This document shows, one piece after another, positions 49,099 through 61,800 of a DNA stretch of 64,000 bases. Position 1 is the first letter of the stretch, and each line of letters begins with the position of its first letter. Origin of the DNA: Bacillus spizizenii TU-B-10. Lineage in GTDB: Bacteria > Bacillota > Bacilli > Bacillales > Bacillaceae. The translations under genes and the position numbers were made by a program. Below the pieces are notes generated by a model. The model was not told the DNA's origin and searched no databases. It saw only the letters and a list, made by a program, of their open reading frames with translations. The stretch lies in assembly GCF_000227465.1 (NCBI RefSeq), contig NC_016047.1:1840857-1904856 (forward strand). Direction: 5' to 3'.

Positions 49099-51377
49099 TT
49101 ACATATGTTTTTCCAGGGCAAGGCTCCCAGCAAAAGGGGATGGGACAAGGGCTATTTGAACACTATCAGGATTTGACTGACCAAGCAGATCAAATATTGG
49201 GCTATTCAATAGAAAAGCTCTGTACCGAAAAATCCTATTTGGATTTAAACCATACCCAGTACACGCAGCCGGCTTTGTACGTCGTCAATGCACTCAATTA
49301 TTTGAAGAGGGTAGAGGAGACCGGCAGAAAACCTGATTTTGCGGCCGGACATAGCTTAGGAGAATACAATGCGCTGTTTGCAGCGGGTGCATTTGATTTT
49401 GAAACAGGATTAAGACTTGTCAAAAAAAGAGGCGAACTGATGGGACGAATTACAGGAGGCGGAATGGCTGCTGTGATCGGCTTGAATAGGGAACAAGTTA
49501 CAGCCGTTTTAGAAGAGCACCGTCTCCATGACATTGATGTGGCAAATGAAAATACGCCCCGGCAAATTGTGATTTCCGGCCAAAAAAAAGAGATTGAAAA
49601 AGCCCGAACGGTTTTTGAAAACACCAAGGATGTAAAGCTGTTTCATCCTTTAAACGTAAGCGGAGCTTTTCATTCCAGATATATGAATGAAGCAAAACAG
49701 GAATTTAAGCAATTTATTGACTCATTCCATTTTAGGCCTTTGGCTATCCCGGTTATCTCGAATGTCTATGCAGAGCCGTATCGTCAGGACAGGTTAAAAG
49801 AGACGTTATCTGAACAAATGGACAGCACAGTGAAATGGACGGGCAGCATACGTTTTCTGATGGGAAGAGGAGAAATGGAGTTTGAAGAGATCGGGCCTGG
49901 AACTGTGTTAACCGGCCTCATCCATCGTATTAAAAATGAAGCAGAACCGTTAACACATGCACCCGAAAAGAAACATGCTTCAAGTCATCCAGAAGCTGCT
50001 GACCATCGACCTAATGTTCAAGCTGGGATTACGGCAGAGTCATTAGGAAGTGATGAGTTTAAACGGGATTATCATCTTACATATGCTTATCTTGCAGGAG
50101 GAATGTACCGCGGCATTGCTTCGAAAGAAATGGTAGTAAAGCTGTCAAGAGCGGGAATGTTGGGGTTCTTTGGCACAGGCGGCCTGAGCCTGAATGAGGT
50201 TGAAGATGCCATCCTCACCATTCAAGGGGAGTTAGGGGAAGGACAAGCCTATGGCATCAATCTCGTCCACAATATGAAACATACTGAATCAGAAGAAAAA
50301 ATGATTGATCTGTTATTAAAGCATCAAGTGAGAAATGTAGAAGCTTCAGCATTTTTAAGTGTCACTCCCGCATTGGTAAGGTATCGCGCAAAAGGAGTGA
50401 AACGAAACCACAATGGTGAAATTATACGCTCAAATCGTATCATTGCGAAAATATCACGGCCGGAAGTTGCAGAATCATTTCTGAGTCCTGCGCCTGAGAA
50501 TATGCTGCAAAAGCTTTTAAGAGAAAATAAAATCACTGTGAATGAAGCTGAATTATTACGGTGCATTCCGATGGCTGACGATATTTGTGTGGAAGCTGAT
50601 TCAGGCGGTCATACAGATGGCGGTGTAGCATACAGCCTGATGCCGGCGATGACATCATTAAGAGATGAAATGATGAAAAAATATCAATATCCGAAAAAAA
50701 TAAGAGTTGGTGCAGCTGGAGGAATTGGAACGCCTGATGCAGCGGTGGCAGCTTTTATGCTTGGTGCGGATTTTATTGTTACAGGCTCAATCAATCAATG
50801 TACGGTTGAGGCGGCAACAAGTGATAAAGTAAAGGATTTGCTTCAGCAGATGAATGTACAAGATACAGCCTATGCGCCTGCAGGCGATATGTTTGAATCG
50901 GGCAGCAAAGTGCAAGTGCTGAAGAAAGGCGTGTTCTTTCCAGCGCGGGCAAGCAAATTATATGAACTGTACCAGCGATATGGGTCAATACGTGAGCTGG
51001 ATGCAAAGACGTTGACTCAGCTTGAAGAGAAATACTTCAAACGCAGTATAGAAGATATATATGAAGATATTACATTACATTATCCCGCGGCAGAAATTGA
51101 GAAGGCTGAACGAAATCCGAAACATAAAATGGCTCTGATTTTCAGGTGGTACTTCAGATACAGCTCCAACTTGGCAATCAGCGGAAGCGAACATTCGAAG
51201 GTCGATTATCAAATTCACTGTGGTCCGGCTTTAGGAGCTTTTAATCAATGGGTCAAAGGATCGGAATTAGAAAACTGGCGCAATCGCCATGTGGATGAGA
51301 TCGGAAAAACATTAATGACAGAAACGGCAGCATTGCTTCATGAACGGATGCAATCAATGTATCAACCTTCGTATTAA
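49095..51377 (+). CDS. pksE: AT-enoylreductase didomain protein PksE
   Basis: 760 residues. The N-terminal AT (about 1-285) has [17 protein letters not shown], the malonate Arg in LVKKRGELM and GAFHSRYM. After a linker (about 286-315), a PfaD/FabK-like FMN enoylreductase fills about 316-760 ([30 protein letters not shown]). It works in trans: its ER reduces a double bond on a PksJ-bound intermediate (established in B. subtilis). ATG overlaps the pksD stop by four bases, so the two are translationally coupled. Confidence 0.95.
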   Translation: MITYVFPGQGSQQKGMGQGLFEHYQDLTDQADQILGYSIEKLCTEKSYLDLNHTQYTQPALYVVNALNYLKRVEETGRKPDFAAGHSLGEYNALFAAGAFDFETGLRLVKKRGELMGRITGGGMAAVIGLNREQVTAVLEEHRLHDIDVANENTPRQIVISGQKKEIEKARTVFENTKDVKLFHPLNVSGAFHSRYMNEAKQEFKQFIDSFHFRPLAIPVISNVYAEPYRQDRLKETLSEQMDSTVKWTGSIRFLMGRGEMEFEEIGPGTVLTGLIHRIKNEAEPLTHAPEKKHASSHPEAADHRPNVQAGITAESLGSDEFKRDYHLTYAYLAGGMYRGIASKEMVVKLSRAGMLGFFGTGGLSLNEVEDAILTIQGELGEGQAYGINLVHNMKHTESEEKMIDLLLKHQVRNVEASAFLSVTPALVRYRAKGVKRNHNGEIIRSNRIIAKISRPEVAESFLSPAPENMLQKLLRENKITVNEAELLRCIPMADDICVEADSGGHTDGGVAYSLMPAMTSLRDEMMKKYQYPKKIRVGAAGGIGTPDAAVAAFMLGADFIVTGSINQCTVEAATSDKVKDLLQQMNVQDTAYAPAGDMFESGSKVQVLKKGVFFPARASKLYELYQRYGSIRELDAKTLTQLEEKYFKRSIEDIYEDITLHYPAAEIEKAERNPKHKMALIFRWYFRYSSNLAISGSEHSKVDYQIHCGPALGAFNQWVKGSELENWRNRHVDEIGKTLMTETAALLHERMQSMYQPSY

Positions 51378-51465
51378 TCAGATAGCAGAAGATCAATAGT
51401 TAGAATATTGCGTAAATATACCTATAAAAATGGCTAAAATGATCCCTTGAAGGAGAGAGCGCGTT

Positions 51466-51714
51466 ATGGATAAACAGAGAATCTTTGAAGTGTTAGTCAC
51501 CAATATTTGCGAGGTACTTCCTGAATTAGACGGACACAGTTTTGCGCCTGAAGATCAGTTAGTTCAGTTAGGAGCTGACTCTGTAGACAGAGCAGAGATT
51601 ATCACAATGGTGCTCGAGGATCTATCATTAAAAATTCCCCGTATTGAGCTGTCCGGGGTGAAAAACATTGGCGAATTAGCTGAGGTGCTTTATGACAAAG
51701 TGCAATCTGTCTGA
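51466..51714 (+). CDS. acpK: acyl carrier protein AcpK
   Basis: 82-residue stand-alone ACP with the phosphopantetheine Ser in GADSVDRAEI (about Ser 38). It carries the malonyl, then acetyl unit of the beta-branching cassette: PksC loads it, PksF decarboxylates the malonyl group, PksG uses the acetyl group (established). The start is ATG behind GAAGGAGAG. Its last 23 bases overlap the start of pksF. Confidence 0.95.
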   Translation: MDKQRIFEVLVTNICEVLPELDGHSFAPEDQLVQLGADSVDRAEIITMVLEDLSLKIPRIELSGVKNIGELAEVLYDKVQSV

Positions 51715-52939
51715 GGTGGTGGTGACCGGTGTAGGCGTCACTGCCGCCATTGGTCAAGGGAAAGAGGACTTTGCTTCCTCGCTGCTGTCTGGCAGGCATG
51801 CCTTTGATGTCATGAAGCGTCCAGGCAGACAAAAAGACAGCCAGTTTATCGGAGCTGAAATTGCGTCATTGTCCTATCCCGACCGACTCTCTAAAAAATT
51901 GTTGCGAAAAGCGTCATTTTCCAGCCGTGCTGCATTGGTAACTCTCTCAGAGGCTTGGGAGGAGGCTAAATTAGACGATACCGATTCTGCACGTATCGGA
52001 CTTGTAGTCGGTGGATCAAATTTTCAGCAGAGAGAAACCTTACAGCTTTATGAAAGTTATCAAGATCGCCCTGGCTTTATTTCGCCGTCGTATGGCCTGT
52101 CTTTTATGGATAGCGACCTTTGCGGGCTATGCACAGATCAGTTTGGCATCACGGGCTTAGCTTATACGGTGGGAGGAGCCTCCGCCAGCGGCCAATTAGC
52201 AGTCATTCATGCGATTCAGCAAGTCTTATCAGGTGAGGTTGATGTTTGCATAGCACTGGGTGCATTAATGGATCTTTCTTACATGGAATGCGAAGCGCTC
52301 AGGGCTTTAGGCGCTATGGGAACGGACAAATATGCTGATGAGCCTGAAAAAGCGTGCCGCCCCTTCGATCAGAACAGAGACGGGTTTATTTATGGAGAAT
52401 CATGCGGCGCATTGGTGATAGAACGAAAGGAGACGGCTGTACGCCGAGGTGTTAAACCTTATGCAGCATTGTCTGGATGGTCAATCAAACTAGACGGGAA
52501 CCGGAATCCCGATCCTTCTTTAGAAGGAGAGATTCATGTCATCCAGGAGGCGCTGGAGCGTGCAGGTCTTTCACCAGAAGAGATTGATTATATTAATCCC
52601 CATGGAACAGGTTCTTTTATTGGAGATGAAATTGAATTAAAGGCACTGCATGCATGCCGGCTTTCCCATGCTTATATAAATGCAACTAAATCGATAACCG
52701 GGCACGGCCTTAGTGCTGCGGGCATTGTAGAGATTATTTCTGTTCTGCTGCAAATGAGAGAATTTGCCCTGCACCCGAGCCGGAATTTGGATCATCCGAT
52801 CGATGATTCCTTTCATTGGGTAAATGAGAAATCGATTTCATACCGCATCAAAAATGCGCTGAGCTTAAGTATGGGGTTTGGCGGAATGAACACCGCGGTT
52901 TGTATACAAAACATTGAGAAATGTGGAGGCGAATCATAA
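51692..52939 (+). CDS. pksF: decarboxylating ketosynthase-like protein PksF
   Basis: 415-residue KS fold. The usual catalytic Cys is a Ser: GGASASGQL (about 161-169) instead of a TACSS-like motif. Both catalytic His regions remain (NPHGTGSFIGD, TKSITGHGLSAAG). Such KS proteins decarboxylate malonyl-ACP without condensing. Here that yields acetyl-AcpK for PksG. It starts inside acpK and its stop directly abuts pksG, so the cassette is tightly coupled. Confidence 0.95.
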   Translation: MTKCNLSEVVVTGVGVTAAIGQGKEDFASSLLSGRHAFDVMKRPGRQKDSQFIGAEIASLSYPDRLSKKLLRKASFSSRAALVTLSEAWEEAKLDDTDSARIGLVVGGSNFQQRETLQLYESYQDRPGFISPSYGLSFMDSDLCGLCTDQFGITGLAYTVGGASASGQLAVIHAIQQVLSGEVDVCIALGALMDLSYMECEALRALGAMGTDKYADEPEKACRPFDQNRDGFIYGESCGALVIERKETAVRRGVKPYAALSGWSIKLDGNRNPDPSLEGEIHVIQEALERAGLSPEEIDYINPHGTGSFIGDEIELKALHACRLSHAYINATKSITGHGLSAAGIVEIISVLLQMREFALHPSRNLDHPIDDSFHWVNEKSISYRIKNALSLSMGFGGMNTAVCIQNIEKCGGES

Positions 52940-54202
52940 ATGGTTTCAGCCGGAATAGAAGCGATGAATGTCTTTGGCGGAACGGCATACCTTGATGTCA
53001 TGGAACTGGCCAAATACAGACACTTAGATACTGCCAGATTTGAAAATTTATTAATGAAAGAAAAAGCGGTAGCACTGCCTTATGAAGATCCAGTAACCTT
53101 TGGAGTCAATGCAGCTAAGCCGATTATTGATGCTTTATCCGAAGCAGAAAAAGAACGGATTGAATTGCTGATCACTTGCTCTGAATCCGGGATCGACTTT
53201 GGGAAATCGTTAAGTACATATATCCATGAATATTTAGGACTTAACCGCAACTGCCGTTTGTTCGAGATTAAACAAGCATGTTATTCAGGAACCGCGGGAT
53301 TTCAGATGGCGGTGAATTTTATATTATCCCAGACTTCTCCGGGTGCCAAAGCACTGGTTATCGCCAGTGATATTTCACGTTTTTTAATCGCTGAGGGCGG
53401 AGACGCTTTAAGTGAAGACTGGTCTTATGCCGAACCGAGCGCCGGAGCGGGAGCGGTGGCTGTTTTAGTAGGCGAAAATCCCGAGGTGTTTCAAATAGAT
53501 CCAGGAGCAAATGGCTATTACGGCTATGAAGTGATGGATACCTGCCGTCCCATTCCCGACAGTGAAGCGGGAGATTCTGACCTGTCTTTAATGTCATATC
53601 TGGATTGCTGCGAACAAACCTTTCTGGAATACCAAAAACGTGTACCCGGTGCGAGTTATCAGGACACGTTTCAATACCTTGCTTACCATACACCATTTGG
53701 CGGGATGGTGAAAGGTGCGCACCGAACAATGATGCGCAAGGTGGCGAAGATGAAAACAGCTGAGATTGAAACGGATTTTTTAAATCGGGTTATGCCAGGT
53801 TTAAACTACTGCCAACGGGTTGGAAATATTATGGGAGCTGCCTTGTTTCTGGCATTGGCAAGCACGATAGACCAAGGGCGGTTTGATTCGCCTAAACGAA
53901 TCGGCTGTTTTTCCTACGGATCAGGCTGCTGTTCTGAATTTTACAGCGGAATTACAACTCCGCAAGGCCAGGAGCGCCAGCGCTCATTTGGCATTGAGAA
54001 TCATTTAGATCGCCGGTATCAGCTCTCTATGGATGAGTATGAGCTGCTGTTTAAGGGGAGCGGGATGGTGCGGTTCGGGACACGCAATGTAAAGCTGGAT
54101 TTTGAGATGATACCGGGCATCATGCAGTTTACAAAAAAGAAGCCGCGCTTGTTTTTAGAAGAAATTTCTGAGTTTCATCGGAAATACAGGTGGATCTCGT
54201 GA
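52940..54202 (+). CDS. pksG: HMG-CoA synthase-like PksG
   Basis: 420 residues. Adds the acetyl group of AcpK to the beta-keto group of the growing polyketide. The nucleophile Cys is in QACYSGTAG (Cys 114). YHTPFGGMVKGAHR (about 253-266) holds the family His region. ATG is immediately after the pksF stop, with the ribosome site GGAGGCG inside pksF. Its last 13 bases overlap pksH. Confidence 0.96.
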   Translation: MVSAGIEAMNVFGGTAYLDVMELAKYRHLDTARFENLLMKEKAVALPYEDPVTFGVNAAKPIIDALSEAEKERIELLITCSESGIDFGKSLSTYIHEYLGLNRNCRLFEIKQACYSGTAGFQMAVNFILSQTSPGAKALVIASDISRFLIAEGGDALSEDWSYAEPSAGAGAVAVLVGENPEVFQIDPGANGYYGYEVMDTCRPIPDSEAGDSDLSLMSYLDCCEQTFLEYQKRVPGASYQDTFQYLAYHTPFGGMVKGAHRTMMRKVAKMKTAEIETDFLNRVMPGLNYCQRVGNIMGAALFLALASTIDQGRFDSPKRIGCFSYGSGCCSEFYSGITTPQGQERQRSFGIENHLDRRYQLSMDEYELLFKGSGMVRFGTRNVKLDFEMIPGIMQFTKKKPRLFLEEISEFHRKYRWIS

Positions 54203-54969
54203 CCTATCAAACGATAAAGGTCCGCATTCAAGAGTCGGTTTGTTATATCACATTTCACCGTCCTGAAGCGAATAATACGATTAATGACACACTTATTGAA
54301 GAATGTTTACAAGTGTTAAACCAATGTGAAACATCATCAGTTACGGTTGTTGTTTTAGAAGGGCTTCCCGAGGTATTTTGCTTCGGCGCGGATTTTCAAG
54401 AAATCTATCAGGAAATGAAAAGTGGCAGAAAACAGGCAAGGTCCCAAGAGCCTCTCTATGATTTGTGGCTGAAATTACAGACCGGACCTTATGTCACGAT
54501 TTCGCATGTCAGGGGAAAAGTGAATGCCGGCGGCCTTGGATTCGTATCGGCCACAGATATTGCCATTGCTGATGAAACGGCGTCATTCAGTCTCTCTGAG
54601 CTGTTGTTCGGTCTGTATCCGGCTTGTGTTTTACCGTTTCTGATCCGCCGGATTGGCAGACAGAAAGCACATTATATGACCCTGATGACAAAGCCGGTTT
54701 CCGTTCAGGAAGCCAGTGAATGGGGATTAATAGATGCGTTTGATGCTCAAAGTGAGGTTCTGCTGAGAAAGCATTTATTGCGTTTGCGGAGGCTGAATAA
54801 AAAGGGAATCGCGCGTTATAAACAGTATATGAGCTCACTTGATCATCAGGTCAGCCATTCGAAAACCCTCGCTTTAACTGCAAATCAAGACATGTTTTCT
54901 GATCCTCAAAACCAAATGGGACTCATCAGGTATGTTGAAACAGGGCAATTTCCATGGGAGGATAAGTAA
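54190..54969 (+). CDS. pksH: enoyl-CoA hydratase-like dehydratase PksH (ECH1)
   Basis: 259-residue crotonase-fold protein. Dehydrates the HMG-type intermediate made by PksG. Oxyanion-hole segments are FCFGADFQEI (about 63-72) and GKVNAGGLGFVSATD (about 109-123). The start is GTG 54190, overlapping the pksG end. GTG 54199 is a possible alternative. Confidence 0.94.
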   Translation: MDLVTYQTIKVRIQESVCYITFHRPEANNTINDTLIEECLQVLNQCETSSVTVVVLEGLPEVFCFGADFQEIYQEMKSGRKQARSQEPLYDLWLKLQTGPYVTISHVRGKVNAGGLGFVSATDIAIADETASFSLSELLFGLYPACVLPFLIRRIGRQKAHYMTLMTKPVSVQEASEWGLIDAFDAQSEVLLRKHLLRLRRLNKKGIARYKQYMSSLDHQVSHSKTLALTANQDMFSDPQNQMGLIRYVETGQFPWEDK

Positions 54970-55010
54970 TCATTTGAAACGTTGACAATCAGAACCGTTA
55001 GGAGGACATC

Positions 55011-55760
55011 ATGACGCATTCTGTTGTAGAGCTCATCGAAATCGAGCCCGCCATTATTCAGGTAAAGATGCATGACCGCACTCATAAAAACGCGTTTTCA
55101 CAAGAACTTACAGATGGTTTAATTCAAGCGTTTGAATTCATTCGTCAGCAACCCAATTATAAAGCGGTCATTTTGACAGGATATGATAATTATTTTGCTT
55201 CAGGAGGAACGCAAGAAGGTCTGCTTCGAATTCAGCAGGGATTAACCAAGTTCACGGATGACAATCTTTATTCTCTGGCGCTGGATTGCGAGATTCCGGT
55301 CATTGCGGCCATGCAGGGCCACGGAATTGGAGGCGGCTTTGTCATGGGGCTCTTTGCTGACATTGTCATTTTAAGCAGAGAGAGTGTGTATACGGCTAAT
55401 TTTATGAAATACGGATTTACGCCTGGAATGGGCGCTACCTTTATCGTGCCTGAAAAACTGGGATTCAGCCTGGCCCAGGAAATATTAATGAATGCGGGCA
55501 GCTATCGCGGAGCTGATCTTGAAAAAAGAGGGGTTCCTTTTAAAGTGCTGCCCCGAGCGGAAGTAGTAGATTATGCGGTGGAGCTGGCGCATGAACTGGC
55601 GGAAAAGCCGAGAAACTCATTGATTACATTAAAAGATCATTTGGTGGCCCCGCTTCGTGAGCAGCTGCCGCGCGTCATAGAACAGGAAGTGATAATGCAT
55701 GAGAAAACATTTCATCATGACGAAGTCAAAACGAGAATCAAAGGTTTGTATGGAAATTAA
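55011..55760 (+). CDS. pksI: enoyl-CoA hydratase-like decarboxylase PksI (ECH2)
   Basis: 249-residue crotonase-fold protein. Decarboxylates the PksH product and leaves the methyl branch on the chain. Oxyanion segments: DNYFASGGTQEG (about 58-69) and GHGIGGGFVMGLFADI (about 103-118), with KYGFTPGMGA after them. The start is ATG behind TTAGGAGGA. It ends the acpK-pksI cassette, and pksJ starts 45 bases later. Confidence 0.95.
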   Translation: MTHSVVELIEIEPAIIQVKMHDRTHKNAFSQELTDGLIQAFEFIRQQPNYKAVILTGYDNYFASGGTQEGLLRIQQGLTKFTDDNLYSLALDCEIPVIAAMQGHGIGGGFVMGLFADIVILSRESVYTANFMKYGFTPGMGATFIVPEKLGFSLAQEILMNAGSYRGADLEKRGVPFKVLPRAEVVDYAVELAHELAEKPRNSLITLKDHLVAPLREQLPRVIEQEVIMHEKTFHHDEVKTRIKGLYGN

Positions 55761-55805
55761 CTGAGAATCTACATAAAAATTCGCAGGTGAAATGGAGGCA
55801 GCGCG

Positions 55806-58800
55806 ATGAGAAATAATGATAATACCCGCAATTTAGCTAATCCTTCTGTCAGCTATGGTGAGACTTTACATATATCTGAAGAGCAGCCGGCAACAATACC
55901 TGAGGTTTTATACAGAACGGCTGCGGAGCTGGGGGATACAAAGGGAATCATTTATTTGCAGCCGGATGGAACTGAAGTGTACCAATCATATGGACGATTG
56001 TGGAATGATGCGTTGCGTATCGTGAAGGGTCTCCGCCAATCAGGCCTGAAAGCAAAACAAAATGTGATTTTGCAGCTTGGCGACAATTCACAGCTTCTCC
56101 CTGCATTCTGGGGGTGTGTTTTAGCAGGAATTGTTCCGGCTCCGTTAGCCGTTCCGCCAACATATGCTGAATCGAGCAGCGGGACTCAAAAGCTGAAAGA
56201 CGCATGGACGCTTCTTGATAAGCCGGTGGTGCTTACGGATCGGGACATGCACCAGGAAATGCTCAATTGGGCAAAAGAGCAAGACCTTGAAGAATTCCGT
56301 GCAATTGCTGTAGAGGATCTGCTCAGTGCTGAAGCGGAGACGGATTGGCATCAATCCAGTCCTGAAGACTTAGCGCTTTTATTGCTGACTTCAGGCAGTA
56401 CGGGAACGCCCAAAGCAGTTATGCTGAATCATCGAAACATTATGAGTATGGTGAAAGGGATTATTCAAATGCAAGGCTTCACCAGAGAAGATATCACGTT
56501 TAACTGGATGCCGTTTGATCATGTCGGAGGCATTGGGATGCTACATTTGCGGGATGTCTATCTCGGCTGCCAAGAAATTAACGTCTCAAGTGAAACGATC
56601 TTAATGGAGCCGCTGAAATGGCTGGATTGGATTGATCATTACCGTGCTTCTGTTACGTGGGCGCCGAATTTTGCGTTCGGTCTTGTCACTGATTTTGCAG
56701 AAGAAATGAAAGATCGGAAATGGGATCTGTCCTCAATGCGTTACATGCTCAATGGCGGTGAAGCAATGGTAGCCAAGGTAGGGCGCAGAATGCTTGAGCT
56801 TTTAGAACCTTATGGACTGCCTGCTGATGCCATCCGACCTGCATGGGGAATGTCCGAAACTTCATCGGGCGTTATTTTTTCTCATGAGTTTACCCGGGCT
56901 GCAACAAGTGATGATGATCATTTTGTCGAGATAGGTTCTCCAATTCCTGGATTCTCTATGAGAATAGTGAATGACCATAATGAAGTGGTTGAAGAAGGCG
57001 AGATTGGCCGTTTTCAAGTCTCTGGTCTTTCCGTTACAAGCGGTTATTATCGGCGCCCGGATTTAAATGAGAGTGTGTTTACAGAAGATGGATGGTTTGA
57101 AACCGGAGATCTTGGCTTTTTGCGAAACGGGCGCTTAACCATAACGGGGCGCACGAAAGATGCAATTATCATTAACGGCATTAATTATTACAGTCATGCG
57201 ATTGAGTCTGCTGTTGAAGAATTACCGGACATCGAAACTTCTTATACTGCTGCCTGCGCAGTCCGCGTGGATCAGAATTCTACAGATCAGCTGGCTATCT
57301 TCTTTGTTGCTTCCGCAAAAATGAATGATGAGCAGATGTCTCAGCTTCTTCGAAACATACAATCCCATGTCTCACAGGTGATCGGAGTCACCCCAGAATA
57401 TTTGCTGCCGGTCCAAAAAGAAGAGATTCCGAAAACGGCTATCGGAAAGATTCAGCGCACTCAGCTGAAAACTTCATTTGAAAATGGGGAGTTCGACTCC
57501 TTGCTTCATAAATCCAATCGGATGAACGGTGCGGTTCAGGACGGGGAGACGCAGCAAGCAGATCATGCGAAAAGAATAAGGGAAGAGGTACAGGAGCATC
57601 TGCTCAGCTGTTTGACTGAGGAGCTGCATGTTTCCCGTGATTGGGTAGAGCCAAATGCAACTATCCAGAGCCTTGGAGTGAATTCTATCAAGATGATGAA
57701 GCTCATTCGGTCGATCGAGAAAAAATACAGTATCAAACTCACAGCCAGAGAGATACATAAGTATCCTACGATTGAACGCTTGGCTCATTATCTATCTGAT
57801 CATGAAGACATAAACAGCTTGTCTGCTGACAGGAAGGGTACTGACACATTTAAAACGGAACCGGAAAAGAGTCAGGCATCTTTTCAGCCCCTATCTGAGG
57901 TTCAAAAAGGATTATGGACATTGCAAAAAATGTCACCTGAAAAAAGTGCATATCACGTACCTCTCTGTTTTCGATTTTCGTCAGGGCTTCACCTTGAAAC
58001 ATTACAGCAGGCTTTCGGCCTTGTATTGAATCAGCACCCGATCTTAAAGCACATCATCCAAGAGAAAGATGGAGTACCATTTCTAAAAAATGAGCCAGCG
58101 ATTTCGCTTGAAATCAAGACAGAAGACATTTCTGGTATGAAAGAGTCTGCCATTCCTTCTTTTCTTAGAAAGAAAGCAAAGGAACCGTATGTAAAGGAAA
58201 ACAGCCCATTAGTGCGTGTCATGAGTTTTTCCAGATCTGAACAAGAGCATTTTTTGCTTATTGTCATTCACCATATGATTTTTGACGGGGTTTCATCTGT
58301 AACATTTATACGCTGTCTGTTTGACAGCTATAAGCTTCTTTTAGAAGGACGACAGCCGGAAGTGTCAGTTTCTCCTGCCATGAATCATGATTTTACGGCA
58401 TGGGAGCAGAACATGCTAGCCGGAGAAGACGGCGCGAAGCATCGTTCATACTGGCAGAAACAGCTATCGGGAACTTTGCCGAATCTGCAGTTGCCTAAGG
58501 TCAGCACGAGTTCAGCTGATTCTGAGTTTGAAGAGGATACATACACCCGGCAGCTGCCCAGCGGCTTCATGAATCGGGTGAGGGCGTTTGCGAAAGAGCA
58601 TTCTGTGAATGTTTCGACGGTATTCTTGAGCTGCTATATGATGCTGCTTGGCCGTTATACCGGCCAAAAGGAACAGATTGTCGGCATGCCGGCAATGGTG
58701 AGACCGGAAGAAAGATTTGATACTTCCATTGGACATTATCTCAATATGCTCCCGATTCGCAGTGAGCTGAACCCGGCAGACACTTTTTCTGAATTTATTT

Positions 58801-61800
58801 CAAAATTGCAATTAACGATGCTGGATGGGCTTGATCATGCAGCTTATCCTTTTCCGAAAATGGTGAGGGATTTGAATGCTCCTCGCAGCCAAACGGGTTC
58901 ACCAATATTTCAAACCGCTTTTTTCTATCAAAATTTTCTTCAATCCGGAAGCTATCAAAACTTGTTGAGCCGCTATTCTGACTTCTTTTCTGTCGATTTC
59001 ATTGATCGTATTCATCAAGAGGGCGAATACGAACTAGTATTTGAACTGTGGGAAACAGAAGAAAAAATGGAGCTGAACATCAAGTACGTAACTACGCTGT
59101 TTGATGCGGCTTCTATATCCGCGATGTTCGATCATTTTGTTTATGTAACAGAACAGGCGATGTTGAATCCTTCTCAACCTTTAAAAGAGTATTCTTTATT
59201 ACCTGAAGCAGAGGAGCAGATGATTCTCAAAACATGGAACGCCACTGACAAAACGTATCCATATACATGTTTTCATGAATTATTTGAGCAGCAGGCGAAA
59301 AAGACACCTGATAGGGCAGCTGTCAGCTATGAAGATCAAACATTGACGTATCGGGAGCTCGATGAAAGAAGTACACAGCTGGCCATTTATTTGCAGGCGC
59401 ATGGAGTGGGACCTGACCGTCTGGCGGGAATCTATGTGGATCGATCGCTTGACATGCTGGTGGGATTATTGGCGATTGTTAAGGCTGGAGGAGCATATGT
59501 GCCGTTAGACCCGTCCTATCCGGCTGAGCGACTGGAATACATGCTGGAGGACAGTGAAGTATCCATGACGCTGACGACATCAGAATTAGTAAATACGTTG
59601 AATTGGAACGGCATCAAGACTGCTCTGTTAGATCAAGACTGGGATGAGATCGCACAAACAGCCTCTGATCGAAAAGTGCTTACACGCACTGTCACGCCGG
59701 AGCATTTGGCATATGTCATTTATACATCCGGCAGCACAGGAAAGCCAAAAGGCGTCATGATACCGCATAAAGCTTTGACAAATTTTCTTGTTTCAATGGG
59801 AGAAACACCGGGTCTTTCGCCAGAGGATAAAATGCTCGCTGTCACAACCTATTGTTTTGATATCGCAGCTCTGGAGTTATATTTGCCTTTGATAAAGGGC
59901 GCACACTGCCATATTTGTCAAACGGAGCATACAAAAGACGTTGAAAAACTGAAACAGGACATCCAAACGATCAAACCGACAGTGATGCAGGCAACCCCCG
60001 CTACATGGAAGATGCTCTTTTATTCAGGCTGGGAAAATGAAGAGAGAGTGAAAATTCTATGCGGAGGCGAAGCTTTGCCTGAGACGTTAAAACGATATTT
60101 CTTACATACAGGCAGCGAAGCTTGGAATATGTTCGGGCCAACCGAAACAACAATCTGGTCAGCGGTTCAGCGCATTAACGAAGAATGCTCTCATGCCACG
60201 ATAGGAAGGCCAATCGCCAATACACAAATGTATATTACGGATTCTCGGCTTGTTCCAGTACCGGCTGGAGTCCCGGGTGAGCTTTGCATTGCAGGGGACG
60301 GCGTGGCGAAGGGCTATTACAAAAAGCAAGAATTAACGAATTCGAAATTCATTGACAGCCCTTTTGAGCCTGGATCGAAGCTTTATAGAACAGGAGATAT
60401 GGCGCGCTGGCTTCCGGGAGGACGAATTGAATATATAGGCCGTATCGATAATCAAGTGAAAATACGCGGATTCCGTATTGAACTTGGCGAGATTGAAAGC
60501 AGGCTCAGTGAGCATCCCGGCATTCAGGAATGCGTCGTGGTTGCAGCTGAAGAGAATGGAATGGATAAGCTTGCTGCCTATTATACAGCTCAACATGCAA
60601 ATGCTTCTCTTGCGGCAAGGGAGCTGCGTCATTATGTAAAAGACGTTTTGCCTGCCTATATGGTGCCTTCTTATTTTATTCAGCTTGACCATATGCCGTT
60701 AACACCGAACGGAAAAATAGACAGAAACAGTCTTCAAAATAACGAACTTACAGCGAAGCAGCCAAAGCAAAGGGAGATCTCTCCTAAGAACATTCAGGAT
60801 GCGGTTTTCACCATTTGGCAGGATGTGCTGAAAATGACTGACATTGAATGGGAAGACGGATTTTTCGATGTGGGCGGGGATTCGCTTCTAGCGGTTACTG
60901 TCGCTGACCGCATCAAACATGAACTATCCTGTGAGTTTTCTGTCACAGACCTGTTTGAGTACTCAACGATCAAAAATATCAGCCAATACATCACTGAACA
61001 ACGGATGGCCGATACAAGTGCCCCGATGCCAACAGAACCTGCAGTTCATATAGATCAGTCCACCCAGATGAGCGAACTCCCAGATTATTATGAGGATAGT
61101 GTGGCGGTTATTGGCATATCGTGTGAATTCCCAGGGGCGAAAAACCATGCTGAGTTTTGGGAGAACCTCAGAGACGGCAAGGAAAGCATTACGTTTTTTA
61201 GTAAAGAAGAGCTTCAGCGTTTTGGCATTTCAGAGGAGATAGCGGAGAATGCCAGCTATGTCCCGGCTAAATCTTCAATTGATGGGAAAGACAAATTTGA
61301 CCCAGGCTTCTTTCAAATCTCTCCTAAAGACGCTGAATTTATGGACCCGCAGCTTCGAATGCTGCTGACTCACTCATGGAAAGCAATAGAAGATGCCGGT
61401 TATGCTGCGAAGCAGATTCCGCAAACCAGTGTTTTTATGTCGGCAAGCAATAATTCTTATCGCGCGCTGCTGCCGTCAGATACAACAGAGAGTCTGGAAA
61501 CGCCGGATGGCTATGTCTCGTGGGTGCTTGCGCAGAGCGGGACGATTCCGACAATGATTTCCCATAAGCTCGGGCTGAAAGGGCCAAGCTATTTCGTCCA
61601 TGCCAATTGCTCATCGTCCCTGATTGGATTGCATTCTGCCTATAAAAGCCTGCTGTCAGGTGAATCTGCTTATGCTTTAGTTGGCGGTGCAACGCTGCAT
61701 ACCGAGTCAAATATCGGATATATGCATCAGCCGGGTCTTAACTTTTCGAGCGACGGACATATTAAAGCTTTTGACGCTTCAGCTGACGGAATGATAGGCG

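Noticed and set aside
51602..51832. minus-strand frame across the acpK-pksF overlap
   Set aside because: It is fully covered by two well-supported genes on the other strand.
52813..53013. minus-strand frame at the pksF-pksG junction
   Set aside because: It is a shadow of the abutting coding regions.
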